DNA of 64,000 nucleotides. It comes from Petrimonas sulfuriphila. GTDB lineage: Bacteria > Bacteroidota > Bacteroidia > Bacteroidales > Dysgonomonadaceae. Positions within the stretch are counted from its first letter, which is position 1. Each line of letters begins with the position of its first letter. Below the pieces are notes generated by a model, which was not told where the DNA came from, ran no database searches, and saw nothing but the letters and a program-made list of their open reading frames with translations. Where the stretch lies: assembly GCF_051201015.1 (NCBI RefSeq), contig NZ_JBPEHI010000014.1; one strand, written 5' to 3'. Made by a program: the position numbers and the translations under genes. Positions 18,810 to 27,750 of this stretch are shown here, one piece after another.

Positions 18810-19793
18810 TTATTTTTTTAACCGGTTATATTCGTACTCAATAATATCGGTCATCACGTCAGAAATGTTGAGCCCGGCGGCGCGTACCTGTTGAGGTATA
18901 AAACTGGTCTCGGTCATTCCGGGTGTAGTATTTACTTCGAGTAGAACGGGAATACCGCCGGAAATGATGTAATCTGCCCTGATGATACCTTTTGCACCGA
19001 TAAGTCGATAGATCCGTTCGGTCTGTTCCTGAACTTGTGCTGCCATGTCGTCCGGAATCCGCGCCGGAGTAATTTCTTCAACTTCCCCTTTATATTTGGC
19101 GTTATAATCGAAAAACTCATTCTGGGTAACCACTTCAGTGAGCGGCAGATGCTGAAATCCATTTCCTGCCCGATAGCATCCGCAAGTCACCTCTGTCCCT
19201 GCAATAAAACTTTCGACCATCACTTCGGAAGCTTCATTAAAAGCCTCTTCTATAGCTTGTTGTAGGAGCGATAGCTCTTTTACCTTGGTCGTAGCAAAGC
19301 TGGATCCGCCGATATTGGGCTTTACAAATAGAGGGAGGCCTAATTGATGAACGATCGATCCGGTATCGTACGATTCCCTGGAACGAAGTATCACCGATTC
19401 GGCCACGTTGAACCCGAAGCTCTTCAGGAAGTGGTTGCATGTGAATTTACTGAAAGTCAATGCAGATGCTAGCACTCCACAATTGGAGTAGGGAATGTTG
19501 AGCATATCGAGATAGCCCTGTAAAACACCATCTTCCCCCGGGGTGCCGTGAATGGTGATGTAGGCAAAATCAAACGCTGTTCTTGTTCCATTCGCCGCGA
19601 AGCTGAAATCGTTCTTGTCGATGGGAAAAGTTTCGTTTCCGTATTCCGCTTCCCAGACTTCTTTATCAATTTTTACCTTATAAAGGTTATACCTGCTTTT
19701 ATCAATAAAAGAGTAAATGCCCCGGGCGCTTCTCTCTGAAACTTCCTTTTCAGACGAATAGCCTCCCCAAATGATGGCAATGTTCTTTTTCAT
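18810..19793 (-). CDS. ddl: D-alanine--D-alanine ligase
   Basis: A 327-residue ATP-grasp enzyme that joins two D-alanines for peptidoglycan. It starts MKKNIAIIWGGYSSEKEVS, the family's N-terminal glycine loop, and shows HGTPGEDG (about 77), FVKPNIGGSS (about 153), EVMVESFIAGTEVTCG (about 190), GIIRADYI (about 262) and LEVNTTPGMTETS (about 280), which hold ATP, Mg and substrate residues. I prefer the ATG at 19793 over one at 19832, as the extra 13 residues are not family-like. It lies between rluD (39 nt) and the acyltransferase (3 nt) in a - strand envelope operon. Confidence 0.96.
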   Translation of the reverse strand: MKKNIAIIWGGYSSEKEVSERSARGIYSFIDKSRYNLYKVKIDKEVWEAEYGNETFPIDKNDFSFAANGTRTAFDFAYITIHGTPGEDGVLQGYLDMLNIPYSNCGVLASALTFSKFTCNHFLKSFGFNVAESVILRSRESYDTGSIVHQLGLPLFVKPNIGGSSFATTKVKELSLLQQAIEEAFNEASEVMVESFIAGTEVTCGCYRAGNGFQHLPLTEVVTQNEFFDYNAKYKGEVEEITPARIPDDMAAQVQEQTERIYRLIGAKGIIRADYIISGGIPVLLEVNTTPGMTETSFIPQQVRAAGLNISDVMTDIIEYEYNRLKK

Positions 19794-19832
19794 ATTTTTT
19801 TGTTGTGGTTTGAGGTGTGAGTTATTATGCAT

Positions 19833-20981
19833 TTATATCTGGTGTTCTCCCGTTTCCCTTGCAGCCGTATATGTGCGCCAACGACCAATAACCTCCTGCA
19901 TATCCTGCGGCAGTTCGCTCTCAAAAAACATCTCCTTTCTTGTACGAGGATGTATGAATCCGAGCGTTTGTGCGTGCAGGCATTGTCGCGGACAAACGGT
20001 GAAACAGTTGTACACGAACTGTTTGTATTTTGCAAAATGTGTTCCGCGCAGTACTTCGTTTCCCCCGTAACGTTCGTCGTTGAACAGCGTGTGTCCGATG
20101 TGTTTCATGTGTACACGTATCTGATGTGTGCGGCCTGTTTCCAGCTCGCACTGAACAAGCGTTACGTAACCAAATCTTTCCAGTACCTTGTAGTGAGTAA
20201 CCGCAGGCTTTCCTTGTTCGCCATCGGTGAAAACGCGCATCTGCATCCGGTCTTTTGGGTCACGACCGATATTCCCGGTAATGGTGCCTTCATCGCTGGT
20301 AACGTTTCCCCACACCAGTGCCGTATATCTCCTTTTAGTGGTTTTGTTGAAAAATTGTGCGGAAAGGTATGTTTTGGCATCGGGTGTTTTAGCAATAAGT
20401 AACAAGCCCGATGTATCCTTGTCGATGCGGTGTACCAGTCCCAGGCGCGGGTCGGTCATATCCATGCCGTGTTCGTATTTCAAATGAAACGCTATCGCGT
20501 TAACCAATGTACCTGTATAGTTACCGTGCCCAGGGTGTACTACCATACCGGGAGGTTTGTTGATAACCATAAGGTCGTTATCTTCGTAAACGATGTTGAG
20601 CGGAATATCTTCCGGAAGTATTTCCAGCTCCCTTCGCGGGCGATCCATAACAACCGTGACTACATCCAGCGGTTTAACCCTGTAGCTTGATTTTACGGTA
20701 ATCCCATTCACCAAAATACATAGAGCATCGGCAGCCTGCTGAATCCGGTTTCGTGAAATTCCTTCGATACGGTCCGATAAAAATTTGTCGATTCGCAGTA
20801 AACTTTGTCCTTTATCGGCTACAAATCGAAAATGTTCAAACTTTTCTTCCTGCGCGGAAATGCCGGTCAGCTCATCTTCATCTTCCGGAAAATCCTGAAT
20901 ATCGTATGGGTCCTCTTCTTTCACGTGTACATGTTTTAGCTCTTCGCAACTTGTCGCGCCTCTTTTAAAAGAACGATTCAT
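19833..20981 (-). CDS. RluD-family 23S rRNA pseudouridine synthase
   Basis: A 382-residue RluA/RluD-family enzyme. After an acidic N-terminal extension (about 1-50, EDPYDIQDFPEDEDE) comes an S4 RNA-binding domain (LLRIDKFLSDRIEGISRNRIQQ, about 60-82) and the catalytic domain, with the catalytic Asp in GLVHRIDKDTSGLLL (about 185). It isomerises uridines in 23S rRNA, classically in helix 69 for RluD. The start overlaps the end of the upstream PASTA gene by 17 nt, showing co-expression. The acidic extension is longer than in E. coli RluD. The exact target uridines are inferred from the family. Confidence 0.9.
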   Translation of the reverse strand: MNRSFKRGATSCEELKHVHVKEEDPYDIQDFPEDEDELTGISAQEEKFEHFRFVADKGQSLLRIDKFLSDRIEGISRNRIQQAADALCILVNGITVKSSYRVKPLDVVTVVMDRPRRELEILPEDIPLNIVYEDNDLMVINKPPGMVVHPGHGNYTGTLVNAIAFHLKYEHGMDMTDPRLGLVHRIDKDTSGLLLIAKTPDAKTYLSAQFFNKTTKRRYTALVWGNVTSDEGTITGNIGRDPKDRMQMRVFTDGEQGKPAVTHYKVLERFGYVTLVQCELETGRTHQIRVHMKHIGHTLFNDERYGGNEVLRGTHFAKYKQFVYNCFTVCPRQCLHAQTLGFIHPRTRKEMFFESELPQDMQEVIGRWRTYTAARETGEHQI

Positions 20982-21639
20982 CCATGTTGGACGGTTTTAC
21001 GGGTACATTTCGTGAAGAATCGGGAATTGTTCCGGTAACTCCGGGAGAAACCACAATTTCCCTGTTTATGCTTAGCGAATCTTCTGACATCCCGCTTCCT
21101 ACGACCAATTTCAAAGGTGATCCGGCAGGAATTTGCTCGTCGGGTATCAGTTTTTTCCCCCGATATTCAACCGAAATAACCAATCCGCTATACTGGGCGG
21201 GGATTTCTTCTATAGCAATTTGCGTGAATCCGATGGAGTTGAGCAGTGCAATAGCCTGTCGCGCGGAAAAATCAACCAGCCCCGGAACGGAAACCTGTTG
21301 CGGGTTGCGGGCGTAAATGGTGACATATATATCCCGGCCTTCCTTTACTTTGTTGTTCGGCTTGGGTGTTTGATCAATAATCGAACCGGGAACAGCGTCC
21401 TTTTTGTAAATCGAGTCAACGACCTGAATGTCCAACCCTTTGGATTTCAAAATAGCTTCGGCTTCCTCTTCCTGAAATCCCTGTAGCTGAGGAACCACCA
21501 CGTTTTGTCCGTGACGGGTGTATACATTCAGAAAAAGTAGGGTGAGGACGAACAACAAAATAGCTACAACGCCAATGGCTACTACGTTGAGGAGAATGTT
21601 GTTGCCCGGAAATTTTTTACTAGTCGGTTTTGTGCTCAT
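20965..21639 (-). CDS. PASTA-domain membrane protein
   Basis: A 224-residue protein with a short cytoplasmic N-terminus, one membrane segment (about 15-40, ILLNVVAIGVVAILLFVLTLLFL), then PASTA domains outside the membrane. The first runs from about 48 to 113 (VVVPQLQGFQEEEAEAILKSKG...), the second from about 114 to 186 (VSVPGLVDFSARQAIALLNSIG), with a partial third segment. PASTA domains bind peptidoglycan fragments or act as spacers in kinases and PBPs; here there is no kinase or transferase domain. It is the first gene of the operon with rluD, ddl and the acyltransferase, which suits an envelope role. A -7 box TACTTTTG lies on the - strand at 21670-21677 without a clear -33 box. Confidence 0.88.
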   Translation of the reverse strand: MSTKPTSKKFPGNNILLNVVAIGVVAILLFVLTLLFLNVYTRHGQNVVVPQLQGFQEEEAEAILKSKGLDIQVVDSIYKKDAVPGSIIDQTPKPNNKVKEGRDIYVTIYARNPQQVSVPGLVDFSARQAIALLNSIGFTQIAIEEIPAQYSGLVISVEYRGKKLIPDEQIPAGSPLKLVVGSGMSEDSLSINREIVVSPGVTGTIPDSSRNVPVKPSNMDESFF

Positions 21640-21740
21640 ATAGTTGAATATGATGTTGAAATTTCATTGCAAAAGTACAAAAAAAATGGTTGCCTTTGTC
21701 TTTTCCGGACAAAGAGTTTGGAGTATATGCGGAACACAAC

Positions 21741-21777
21741 AAAAAAAGCAGGAATATGCATCACATATTCCTGCTTT
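21741..21777 (-). terminator. rpmH terminator
   Basis: A perfect 14-bp inverted repeat (21745-21758 and 21764-21777) with a 5-nt loop, and an A-run at 21741-21747 that reads as a U-run on the - strand. It is placed directly after rpmH, between rpmH and the PASTA operon promoter. Confidence 0.85.
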
Positions 21778-21798
21778 CCATAAAAGGCCTTTTTCGGA

Positions 21799-21939
21799 TT
21801 AATCGGATACGGTCAATCTTACTCTTCCTTTAGCACGGCGAGAGGCCAATACTTTTCTTCCGTTCTTGGTCGCCATTCTCGAAAGGAACCCGTGTTTGTT
21901 TCTTCTCTTTCTGTTTGAGGGTTGAAATGTTCTTTTCAT
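21799..21939 (-). CDS. rpmH: 50S ribosomal protein L34
   Basis: Translation of the - strand from the ATG at 21939 gives 46 residues beginning MKRTFQPSNRKRRNKHGF and ending RLTVSD, the unmistakable L34 sequence. It is a highly basic protein of the large ribosomal subunit. Some Bacteroides L34 proteins carry a few more C-terminal residues; here a TAA follows VSD directly. It has its own terminator (21741-21777) and probably its own promoter (about 21979-22010: TAATTTTG -7 box and ATTG at -33, 20 nt apart, on the - strand). Confidence 0.96.
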   Translation of the reverse strand: MKRTFQPSNRKRRNKHGFLSRMATKNGRKVLASRRAKGRVRLTVSD

Positions 21940-21978
21940 TTTATCTGATGTTTTATTTGTTGCTTAAATATTGGGGTG

Positions 21979-22010
21979 CAAAATTAGAAATTATTTTTCA
22001 AATATCCAAT
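21979..22010 (-). promoter_or_regulatory. Probable rpmH promoter
   Basis: On the - strand TAATTTTG (21979-21986) matches the -7 consensus, and ATTG (22007-22010), three of four at -33, lies 20 nt upstream. The leader to the rpmH ATG is about 35 nt. It is divergent from the tRNA-Glu promoter about 90 nt away. Confidence 0.5.
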
Positions 22011-22098
22011 TTATTGGACTTAAAATTCTGTATAGCTTTGTTTTTTTATAATCAAGGTATAAATTTGTTGCTTTTTTGAGAAAAAAATCGGGCAAAAT

Positions 22099-22129
22099 TT
22101 TGTCGGTCTCAAAAAAGGTTCTATCTTTG
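22099..22129 (+). promoter_or_regulatory. tRNA-Glu promoter
   Basis: TTTG at 22099-22102 and TATCTTTG at 22122-22129 are separated by 19 nt and match both Bacteroidota promoter boxes perfectly. Transcription would begin around 22135, about 45 nt before the mature tRNA, and could continue into rpsT. Confidence 0.8.
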
Positions 22130-22181
22130 CACTCGCAATTTGAGGAAAGGTTAATTTTTCTTTCGGGTTCGCAACTCAAAT

Positions 22182-22253
22182 GGCCCATTCGTCTATCGGT
22201 TAGGACGCAAGATTTTCATTCTTGAAAGAGGGGTTCGATTCCCCTATGGGCTA
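22182..22253 (+). tRNA. tRNA-Glu (UUC)
   Basis: A 72-nt cloverleaf: acceptor strands GGCCCAT and ATGGGCT pair with one G-U at the end, the anticodon stem CAAGA/TCTTG encloses loop TTTTCAT with anticodon TTC, and the T-arm contains GGGTTCGATTCCCC. The discriminator is A22253; CCA is not encoded. It lies 33 nt before rpsT on the same strand. Confidence 0.95.
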
Positions 22254-22285
22254 CAATAAAAAAGATTTAAACAAGTCAAACAATA

Positions 22286-22540
22286 ATGGCAAATCACAAA
22301 TCAGCAGAAAAAAGGATCAGACAAACAAAAGTTCGTCGTTTATCAAATCGTTACGTTTCACGCACAACCAGAAATTCGGTACGCGCGTTGCGCGCTTTGA
22401 CCTCAAAGGAAGAGGCTGCAGCCATGTATCCGGGGGTTTGCTCAATGTTGGATAAACTGGCAAAAAAGAAAGTTATTCATCAAAACAAAGCCAATAATTT
22501 AAAGGCTAAATTAGCTGCTCACATCAGCAAGTTGAACTGA
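22286..22540 (+). CDS. rpsT: 30S ribosomal protein S20
   Basis: An 84-residue basic protein starting MANHKSAEKRIRQTKVRR and containing HQNKANNLKAKLAAHI, as in ribosomal protein S20, which binds 16S rRNA in the small subunit. Length is normal for the family. It follows tRNA-Glu closely and probably shares its promoter at 22099-22129. A hairpin and T-run at 22568-22598 end the unit. Confidence 0.97.
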   Translation: MANHKSAEKRIRQTKVRRLSNRYVSRTTRNSVRALRALTSKEEAAAMYPGVCSMLDKLAKKKVIHQNKANNLKAKLAAHISKLN

Positions 22541-22567
22541 TTTTTTTATCTGTTAAGAATAAACGGA

Positions 22568-22598
22568 GCCGGTCACAAGTGTGTCCGGTTTTTTTTTA
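22568..22598 (+). terminator. rpsT terminator
   Basis: CCGG...CCGG with inner CAC/GTG pairing around a short loop, followed by nine or more T residues. The stem has one T-T mismatch. Confidence 0.7.
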
Positions 22599-22635
22599 GC
22601 CTATACCTGATAATGGCAGTTGCTTTTCATTGCGT

Positions 22636-22749
22636 TTACTTTCTGCCTTTGTATTTTCGCCTTCTTTTCTTACTGGCATTGTAGTATTGATAAAACGCCA
22701 ATGCGATCACTGCGATGCCTACGATGGTGATAATTGTTCCTATATTCAT
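22636..22749 (-). CDS. Putative 37-residue membrane microprotein
   Basis: A short frame starting MNIGTIITIVGIAVIALAFY and ending KRRRKYKGRK. It has one hydrophobic segment (about 4-20) and a strongly basic tail, so a single-span inner-membrane protein with the tail in the cytoplasm is likely. It lies between two + strand genes on the opposite strand, and no promoter could be fixed for it. The composition (hydrophobic helix, then seven basic residues) is unlike random DNA in this window, but no homologue can be named. Function unknown. Confidence 0.5.
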   Translation of the reverse strand: MNIGTIITIVGIAVIALAFYQYYNASKKRRRKYKGRK

Positions 22750-22895
22750 AGCTGTTTAATTTGTGATTGGAGCAAAGTTACGAAAAAACAAGAAATTTCT
22801 TTGATTTTTTCAGGCAATATTTTTTTAGTAATTTTGAGTTTTGTCTAAGCTCCAGATTTTGCTAGGATGACAGGATAAATTAAAGCACCCAATTT

Positions 22896-23201
22896 ATGAT
22901 TAAGCACATTGTACTCTTTAAGTTGGCTGAAGAAGCCGAAGGTAACTCAAAAGCCGCAAATGCGGTAATAATCAAGCAGCGCCTCGAGGCACTGAAAGAT
23001 TTAATTCCCGAAATTTTAAAAATGGAGGTATCGATAAATCATGCCGATGCTCCTGCGGGTAACTACGATATTATGCTCGACAGCGAGTTCAGGAACCTGG
23101 ATGATTTACATACCTATATTTCGCATCCGGAACACCAGAAAGTAGGGGCGTTTATTGGTAAGGTGCGGATTGGCCGTGCAGCTATCGATTGCGAATTTTA
23201 A
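22896..23201 (+). CDS. Dabb-family (stress-responsive alpha/beta barrel) protein
   Basis: A 101-residue protein with the Dabb signature: MIKHIVLFKL at the N-terminus, EVSINHADAPAGNYDIMLDSEF in the middle, and YISHPEHQKVGAFIG near the end. These small proteins form dimeric ferredoxin-like barrels; function in bacteria is mostly unknown, and stress association comes from plant homologues. A -7-like box TAATTTTG lies at 22829-22836. It is 145 nt upstream of gyrB, with no terminator between. Confidence 0.85.
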   Translation: MIKHIVLFKLAEEAEGNSKAANAVIIKQRLEALKDLIPEILKMEVSINHADAPAGNYDIMLDSEFRNLDDLHTYISHPEHQKVGAFIGKVRIGRAAIDCEF

Positions 23202-23346
23202 ACGGCTTTTCAATAGTTTTCCCTCTGCTAAAAAAACGAAAAACGGTTGGCAGGACGGCGAATTTTTCGTATATTTGTTCGGTTTTTTAACCAAAAAACG
23301 GATAGGGATAAATTATAAATTCTCAGAGAGATATATAAAAGATAAA

Positions 23347-25305
23347 ATGACAGAAGAAGAAAAAAAATCGGCAAGCGGAAATTATTCCGCGCAAAACATT
23401 CAGGTACTTGAAGGGTTGGAAGCGGTTCGCAAACGCCCGGCTATGTATATCGGAGACGTAAGCGAAAAAGGATTTCATCACCTGGTTTACGAGGTGGTTG
23501 ACAATTCCATTGACGAAGCGCTTGCCGGATATTGCAATGAAATAAACGTGACCATCAACGAAGATAACTCCATTACCGTTACCGATAACGGGCGCGGAAT
23601 TCCGGTGGATTACCACGAAAAGGAAAAAAAATCGGCGTTGGAGGTAGTGCTTACCGTGCTTCACGCCGGGGGAAAGTTTGACAAGGGAACGTACAAGGTT
23701 TCTGGAGGCTTGCACGGTGTGGGCGTATCGTGTGTGAATGCCCTTTCGATGCATCTCAAAGCCGAAATTCATCGGGACGGAAAAATTCATGTGCAGGAAT
23801 ATTCGCGTGGAAAGCCTTATTCCGATGTGCAAGTGATCGGGCAGACCGATAAAACCGGGACCATAATCACCTTTAAACCCGATGATACTATCTTTATCGT
23901 TTCAGAATACCGCTATGACATTTTGGCTACACGACTTCGTGAACTGGCTTTTTTGAATGCCGGGGTAACGTTGACCCTTACCGATAAAAGAACGCCCCGG
24001 GAAGACGGTACGTTTAAAACGGAACGTTTTTATTCCGAAAACGGGCTGGAAGAGTTTGTTCGTTATATCGACAAGGCCAAGGAGCCGCTCATTTCGGAGC
24101 CCATTCACATTGTAACCGAAAAACAGGGCATTCCCATCGAAATAGCGATGACGTACAATTCTACGTACAACGAAAACATATTCTCTTACGTAAATAACAT
24201 CAACACCATCGAAGGAGGTACACACCTTACCGGCTTCAGAAGAGGACTTTCGCGCACACTGAAGAAATATGCCGAGGATTCCAAGATGCTGGAAAAGGTA
24301 AAGGTGGAAATCAGCGGTGATGACTTTCGTGAAGGGCTTACAGCCGTGTTGTCGGTAAAAGTAGCCGAACCGCAATTCGAGGGGCAAACAAAAACCAAAC
24401 TGGGAAATAGTGAGGTGATCGGCGCTGTAGATCAGGCTACTGGAGAAGCATTGAACAATTACCTGGAGGAGCACCCAAAAGAAGCAAAAATTATTGTGGA
24501 AAAGGTTATTCTTGCTGCTACGGCACGCCACGCTGCACGTAAGGCACGGGAGCTGATTCAGCGGAAATCACCGTTGTCGGGTGGAGGACTTCCCGGAAAA
24601 CTGGCCGACTGTTCCGACAAGGATGCTGAAAAATGCGAAATTTTTATCGTCGAAGGAGATTCTGCAGGGGGAACAGCTAAACAGGGCCGAGACCGTATGT
24701 TTCAGGCCATCCTTCCGTTACGTGGAAAAATCCTAAACGTGGAGAAGGTGATGACCCACCGGGTTTATGAAAATGAAGAGATCCGGAACATATATACTGC
24801 CTTGGGGGTAACTATCGGAACGGAAGAAGATTCCAAAGCGTTGAATATCGAAAAACTCCGGTACCATAAGGTGGTAATCATGACCGATGCCGACGTGGAC
24901 GGAAGCCACATTGCCACACTTATCCTGACTTTCTTTTTCCGGTATATGAAACCGCTTATCGAGAACGGTTACGTCTATATTGCCACTCCGCCACTTTACC
25001 TGTGTAAGAAAGGTAAAATCGAAGAGTATTGCTGGGATGACCGTCAACGCCAGGTATTTATCGACAAATATGCCGATGGAAATGAGAACGCAGTTCATTC
25101 TCAACGATACAAAGGGTTGGGAGAGATGAATGCCGAGCAGCTTTGGGAAACAACAATGAATCCCGAAAAACGTACGCTCCGTCAGGTAACCATCGAAAAT
25201 GCGGCGGATGCCGATATAATCTTCTCCATGCTGATGGGTGAAGATGTTGCTCCACGCCGGGAGTTTATCGAAGAGAATGCTACTTACGCGCACATTGACG
25301 CATAA
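23347..25305 (+). CDS. gyrB: DNA gyrase subunit B
   Basis: A 652-residue GyrB of the short bacterial type. It has the GHKL ATPase domain (EVVDNSIDEALAGY near 50, DNGRGIPV near 80, HAGGKFD and GGLHGVG near 105-125), the transducer, and the TOPRIM part with EGDSAGG (about 435) and DADVDGSHI (about 513). With GyrA it introduces negative supercoils using ATP. The start at 23347 (MTEEEKKSASGNY) is the only sensible one; an upstream in-frame ATG at 23155 would add 64 non-homologous residues overlapping the Dabb gene. It heads a tight six-gene run that ends at 31374. Confidence 0.98.
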   Translation: MTEEEKKSASGNYSAQNIQVLEGLEAVRKRPAMYIGDVSEKGFHHLVYEVVDNSIDEALAGYCNEINVTINEDNSITVTDNGRGIPVDYHEKEKKSALEVVLTVLHAGGKFDKGTYKVSGGLHGVGVSCVNALSMHLKAEIHRDGKIHVQEYSRGKPYSDVQVIGQTDKTGTIITFKPDDTIFIVSEYRYDILATRLRELAFLNAGVTLTLTDKRTPREDGTFKTERFYSENGLEEFVRYIDKAKEPLISEPIHIVTEKQGIPIEIAMTYNSTYNENIFSYVNNINTIEGGTHLTGFRRGLSRTLKKYAEDSKMLEKVKVEISGDDFREGLTAVLSVKVAEPQFEGQTKTKLGNSEVIGAVDQATGEALNNYLEEHPKEAKIIVEKVILAATARHAARKARELIQRKSPLSGGGLPGKLADCSDKDAEKCEIFIVEGDSAGGTAKQGRDRMFQAILPLRGKILNVEKVMTHRVYENEEIRNIYTALGVTIGTEEDSKALNIEKLRYHKVVIMTDADVDGSHIATLILTFFFRYMKPLIENGYVYIATPPLYLCKKGKIEEYCWDDRQRQVFIDKYADGNENAVHSQRYKGLGEMNAEQLWETTMNPEKRTLRQVTIENAADADIIFSMLMGEDVAPRREFIEENATYAHIDA

Positions 25306-25317
25306 AACTGGGATTGT

Positions 25318-26226
25318 ATGCTCCAACCCCCAATATTACAAACCGGTGATAAGGCAGTTATCCTTTCACCTGCCGGGAAGATAGATGCCGGGCTGGTGGC
25401 AAAGGCAGCAGACTTACTTTGTGATTGGGGATTGGGGGTGGAGATTTCCGAAAATGCATTGTGCAGGACCGGACGTTTCAGCGGCTTCGTGGAGCAACGG
25501 CTAGCAGACCTGCAGCGAGCCATGGACGACCCTGAGGTGAAGTTGATTTTCTGTTCGCGCGGAGGATACGGAACTGTACATCTGTTGGATAAACTCGACT
25601 TTACAGGTATAAGACAGTACCCGAAATGGGTTGTCGGTTATAGCGATATTACCGTTTTGCATGCAACGTTGCAGCAACATGGGATTATGTCTGTCCACGG
25701 GCCTATGGCCAAGCATTTTGCCGAGGAAGGCCCGGGTGACATTTCTGTTCGTTTCACCAAAGCCATACTTGCCGGAGAACCCGTTTTCTACGATATTCCC
25801 GTCGCAAAGTATGCTTACCTCAACCGGAAAGGCAAAGCCTCCGGAAGGTTATTTGGCGGAAACCTTTCGGTTTTTTGCGGTATTCTAGGTACACGATTTG
25901 CCTATTTACCCAAAAACGGCATTTTGTTTATCGAGGATATTGGCGAGGAACCCTACAAGATCGACCGGTACATCAATCAACTTAAACTTGCAGGTATCTT
26001 CGACCGGATATCGGGATTGATCGTAGGTCAGTTCAGCGATTATACCGAAGACAACGATATGTATTCAGCGCTTTACGAATCGATGGCGTCCGTTGTGGCT
26101 GGATACGACTTTCCGGTTTGTTTCGACTTCCCGGCAGGACACGTGAAGCACAATTTCCCGCTTGTGATGGGAAAGACGGCAAGGTTTGTTGTCAAAGAGG
26201 ATCAACTTATATTCAAACAATCTTAA
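25318..26226 (+). CDS. LD-carboxypeptidase (peptidase family S66)
   Basis: A 302-residue enzyme of the S66 family that removes the terminal D-alanine from muropeptide tetrapeptides, in peptidoglycan recycling. The family motifs are seen: LSPAGKID at the start, CSRGGYGT (about 80), the nucleophile region VVGYSDITVLHA (about 104), FGGNLSV (about 179), ILFIEDIGEEPYKIDR (about 203) and FPAGHVKHNFPL (about 275) with the catalytic Glu and His. No signal peptide, consistent with a cytoplasmic enzyme. It starts 12 nt after gyrB. Confidence 0.93.
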   Translation: MLQPPILQTGDKAVILSPAGKIDAGLVAKAADLLCDWGLGVEISENALCRTGRFSGFVEQRLADLQRAMDDPEVKLIFCSRGGYGTVHLLDKLDFTGIRQYPKWVVGYSDITVLHATLQQHGIMSVHGPMAKHFAEEGPGDISVRFTKAILAGEPVFYDIPVAKYAYLNRKGKASGRLFGGNLSVFCGILGTRFAYLPKNGILFIEDIGEEPYKIDRYINQLKLAGIFDRISGLIVGQFSDYTEDNDMYSALYESMASVVAGYDFPVCFDFPAGHVKHNFPLVMGKTARFVVKEDQLIFKQS

Positions 26227-26235
26227 AGCAAAAAG

Positions 26236-27750
26236 ATGGAGGTTTCAACTGAACTTATATTGCTTATTGGTTCTTTTCTTTTTTTCGTAAGTATGCTGGT
26301 GGGAAAAGCCGGGCATAAATTCGGTGTTCCGGTTTTGCTACTCTTCCTGTTGGTAGGAATGATTTTCGGAGGGGATGGATTCGGACTCGACTTCGAGAAC
26401 ATTCAAATAGCACAGGCCATTGGAACCGTTTGTTTAACAATCATCCTCTTTTCAGGTGGTCTGGATACCAAGTTCAGGGAAATCAAGCCCGTTATTCAGC
26501 CTGGGGTTGTTTTGGCTACGCTGGGCGTATTTATTACGGCCATTATTACGGGTGTTTTTATCTGGTGGCTGTCTGGTCAGGTTTACTCCGGGTTGGGAGT
26601 GGGTTTTCTGACGGCCATGTTGCTGGCTTCCACGGTTTCTTCTACCGATTCTGCGTCCGTTTTCGGCATTCTCCGTTCTAAAGGACTTATGCTGAAGAAT
26701 AATCTTCGTCCGTTACTTGAGTTGGAAAGTGGGAGTAACGACCCTATGGCTTATATGCTGACGGTTACCTTTATCAGTCTTATCAATTCGGGCAACGACC
26801 CCAATTATGTGATGGTAGCCGTCAATATCGTTGTTCAGCTTGTGGTTGGAGCGTTGCTGGGATACTTCCTTGGGAGATTTTCGGTAGTCATCATCAACCG
26901 TATCCGAATGGACAATACTTCGCTCTATCCGGTCTTGCTCCTTATTACCGGAATATTTATTTTTGCAGTGACCTACTACCTGAAAGGCAACGGATACCTG
27001 GCGGTTTATATCGCGGGGTTGGTCATCGGGAACTCAAAGTTTGCACATAAACGCACATCGATGAGTTTTATGGATGGATTTGCCTGGATGAGTCAGATCC
27101 TCCTGTTCCTGACGCTGGGATTGTTGGTTAATCCCAGTGAATTGGTGCCGGTGTTGATTCCGGGCATTATCATTGCCCTTTTTATGATCTTTATTGCGCG
27201 TCCCATCACGGTTTACCTCTGCCTTATTCCTTTCAAAAGAATTTCATTTCGCGACAAAGCCTACATTTCATGGGTGGGATTACGCGGAGCCGTACCTATT
27301 ATTTTTGCCATATTGCCGTTGGCAGCAGGAGTGCCCGGGGCAAGAACAGTGTTTAATATCGTCTTTGTGATTACCATCGTTTCCTTGTTGTATCAGGGTA
27401 CTTCACTTCCCATAGTGGCCAAATGGCTTGGGCTGGCGGAAAAGCCGAGCAAGTACAAAAGTTTTGAGGATTTCGATGTTGAGTTCTCCGAAGAAATAAA
27501 ATCGGCCATGACTGAGATCAGCATTACTGAAGAGACGCTAAAACACGGCAAGAACCTTATGGAGATGCCGTTGCCCGACAATACGCTGGCGGTGATGGTG
27601 AAGAGAGGTGAACGGTTTTTTGTCCCTACCGGACAAACGGCTCTCATGGATGGAGATAAGCTGTTGGTTATTTCGGACGATGAGGAGGCGCTGAAAGAAA
27701 CGTACAAGAACATCGGAATTTCCAACTTCACCTATCAGAAAAACGACTGA
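26236..27750 (+). CDS. CPA1-type K+(Na+)/H+ antiporter with TrkA-C domain
   Basis: A 504-residue inner-membrane antiporter with about 12-13 membrane segments (residues 1-390) and a cytoplasmic TrkA-C domain (about 425-495, MPLPDNTLAVMVKRGERFFVPTG...DGDKLLVI). Exchanger motifs include SSTDSASVFG (about 138) with the charged/ion-site Asp and LESGSNDPMAYMLT (about 163), where paired Asn-Asp residues of the core occur. The architecture matches NhaP2/CvrA-like potassium/proton antiporters. It starts 9 nt after the LD-carboxypeptidase gene and its stop overlaps the next start by one base. The ion preference is inferred from family only. Confidence 0.9.
   Translation: MEVSTELILLIGSFLFFVSMLVGKAGHKFGVPVLLLFLLVGMIFGGDGFGLDFENIQIAQAIGTVCLTIILFSGGLDTKFREIKPVIQPGVVLATLGVFITAIITGVFIWWLSGQVYSGLGVGFLTAMLLASTVSSTDSASVFGILRSKGLMLKNNLRPLLELESGSNDPMAYMLTVTFISLINSGNDPNYVMVAVNIVVQLVVGALLGYFLGRFSVVIINRIRMDNTSLYPVLLLITGIFIFAVTYYLKGNGYLAVYIAGLVIGNSKFAHKRTSMSFMDGFAWMSQILLFLTLGLLVNPSELVPVLIPGIIIALFMIFIARPITVYLCLIPFKRISFRDKAYISWVGLRGAVPIIFAILPLAAGVPGARTVFNIVFVITIVSLLYQGTSLPIVAKWLGLAEKPSKYKSFEDFDVEFSEEIKSAMTEISITEETLKHGKNLMEMPLPDNTLAVMVKRGERFFVPTGQTALMDGDKLLVISDDEEALKETYKNIGISNFTYQKND

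Noticed and set aside
19827..20402. A 191-residue frame on the + strand over rluD
   Set aside because: It is the antisense shadow of a clear RluD-family gene and has no family features.
23155..23346. 5' extension of gyrB to an upstream ATG
   Set aside because: The 64 added residues overlap the Dabb gene and do not resemble any GyrB N-terminus.
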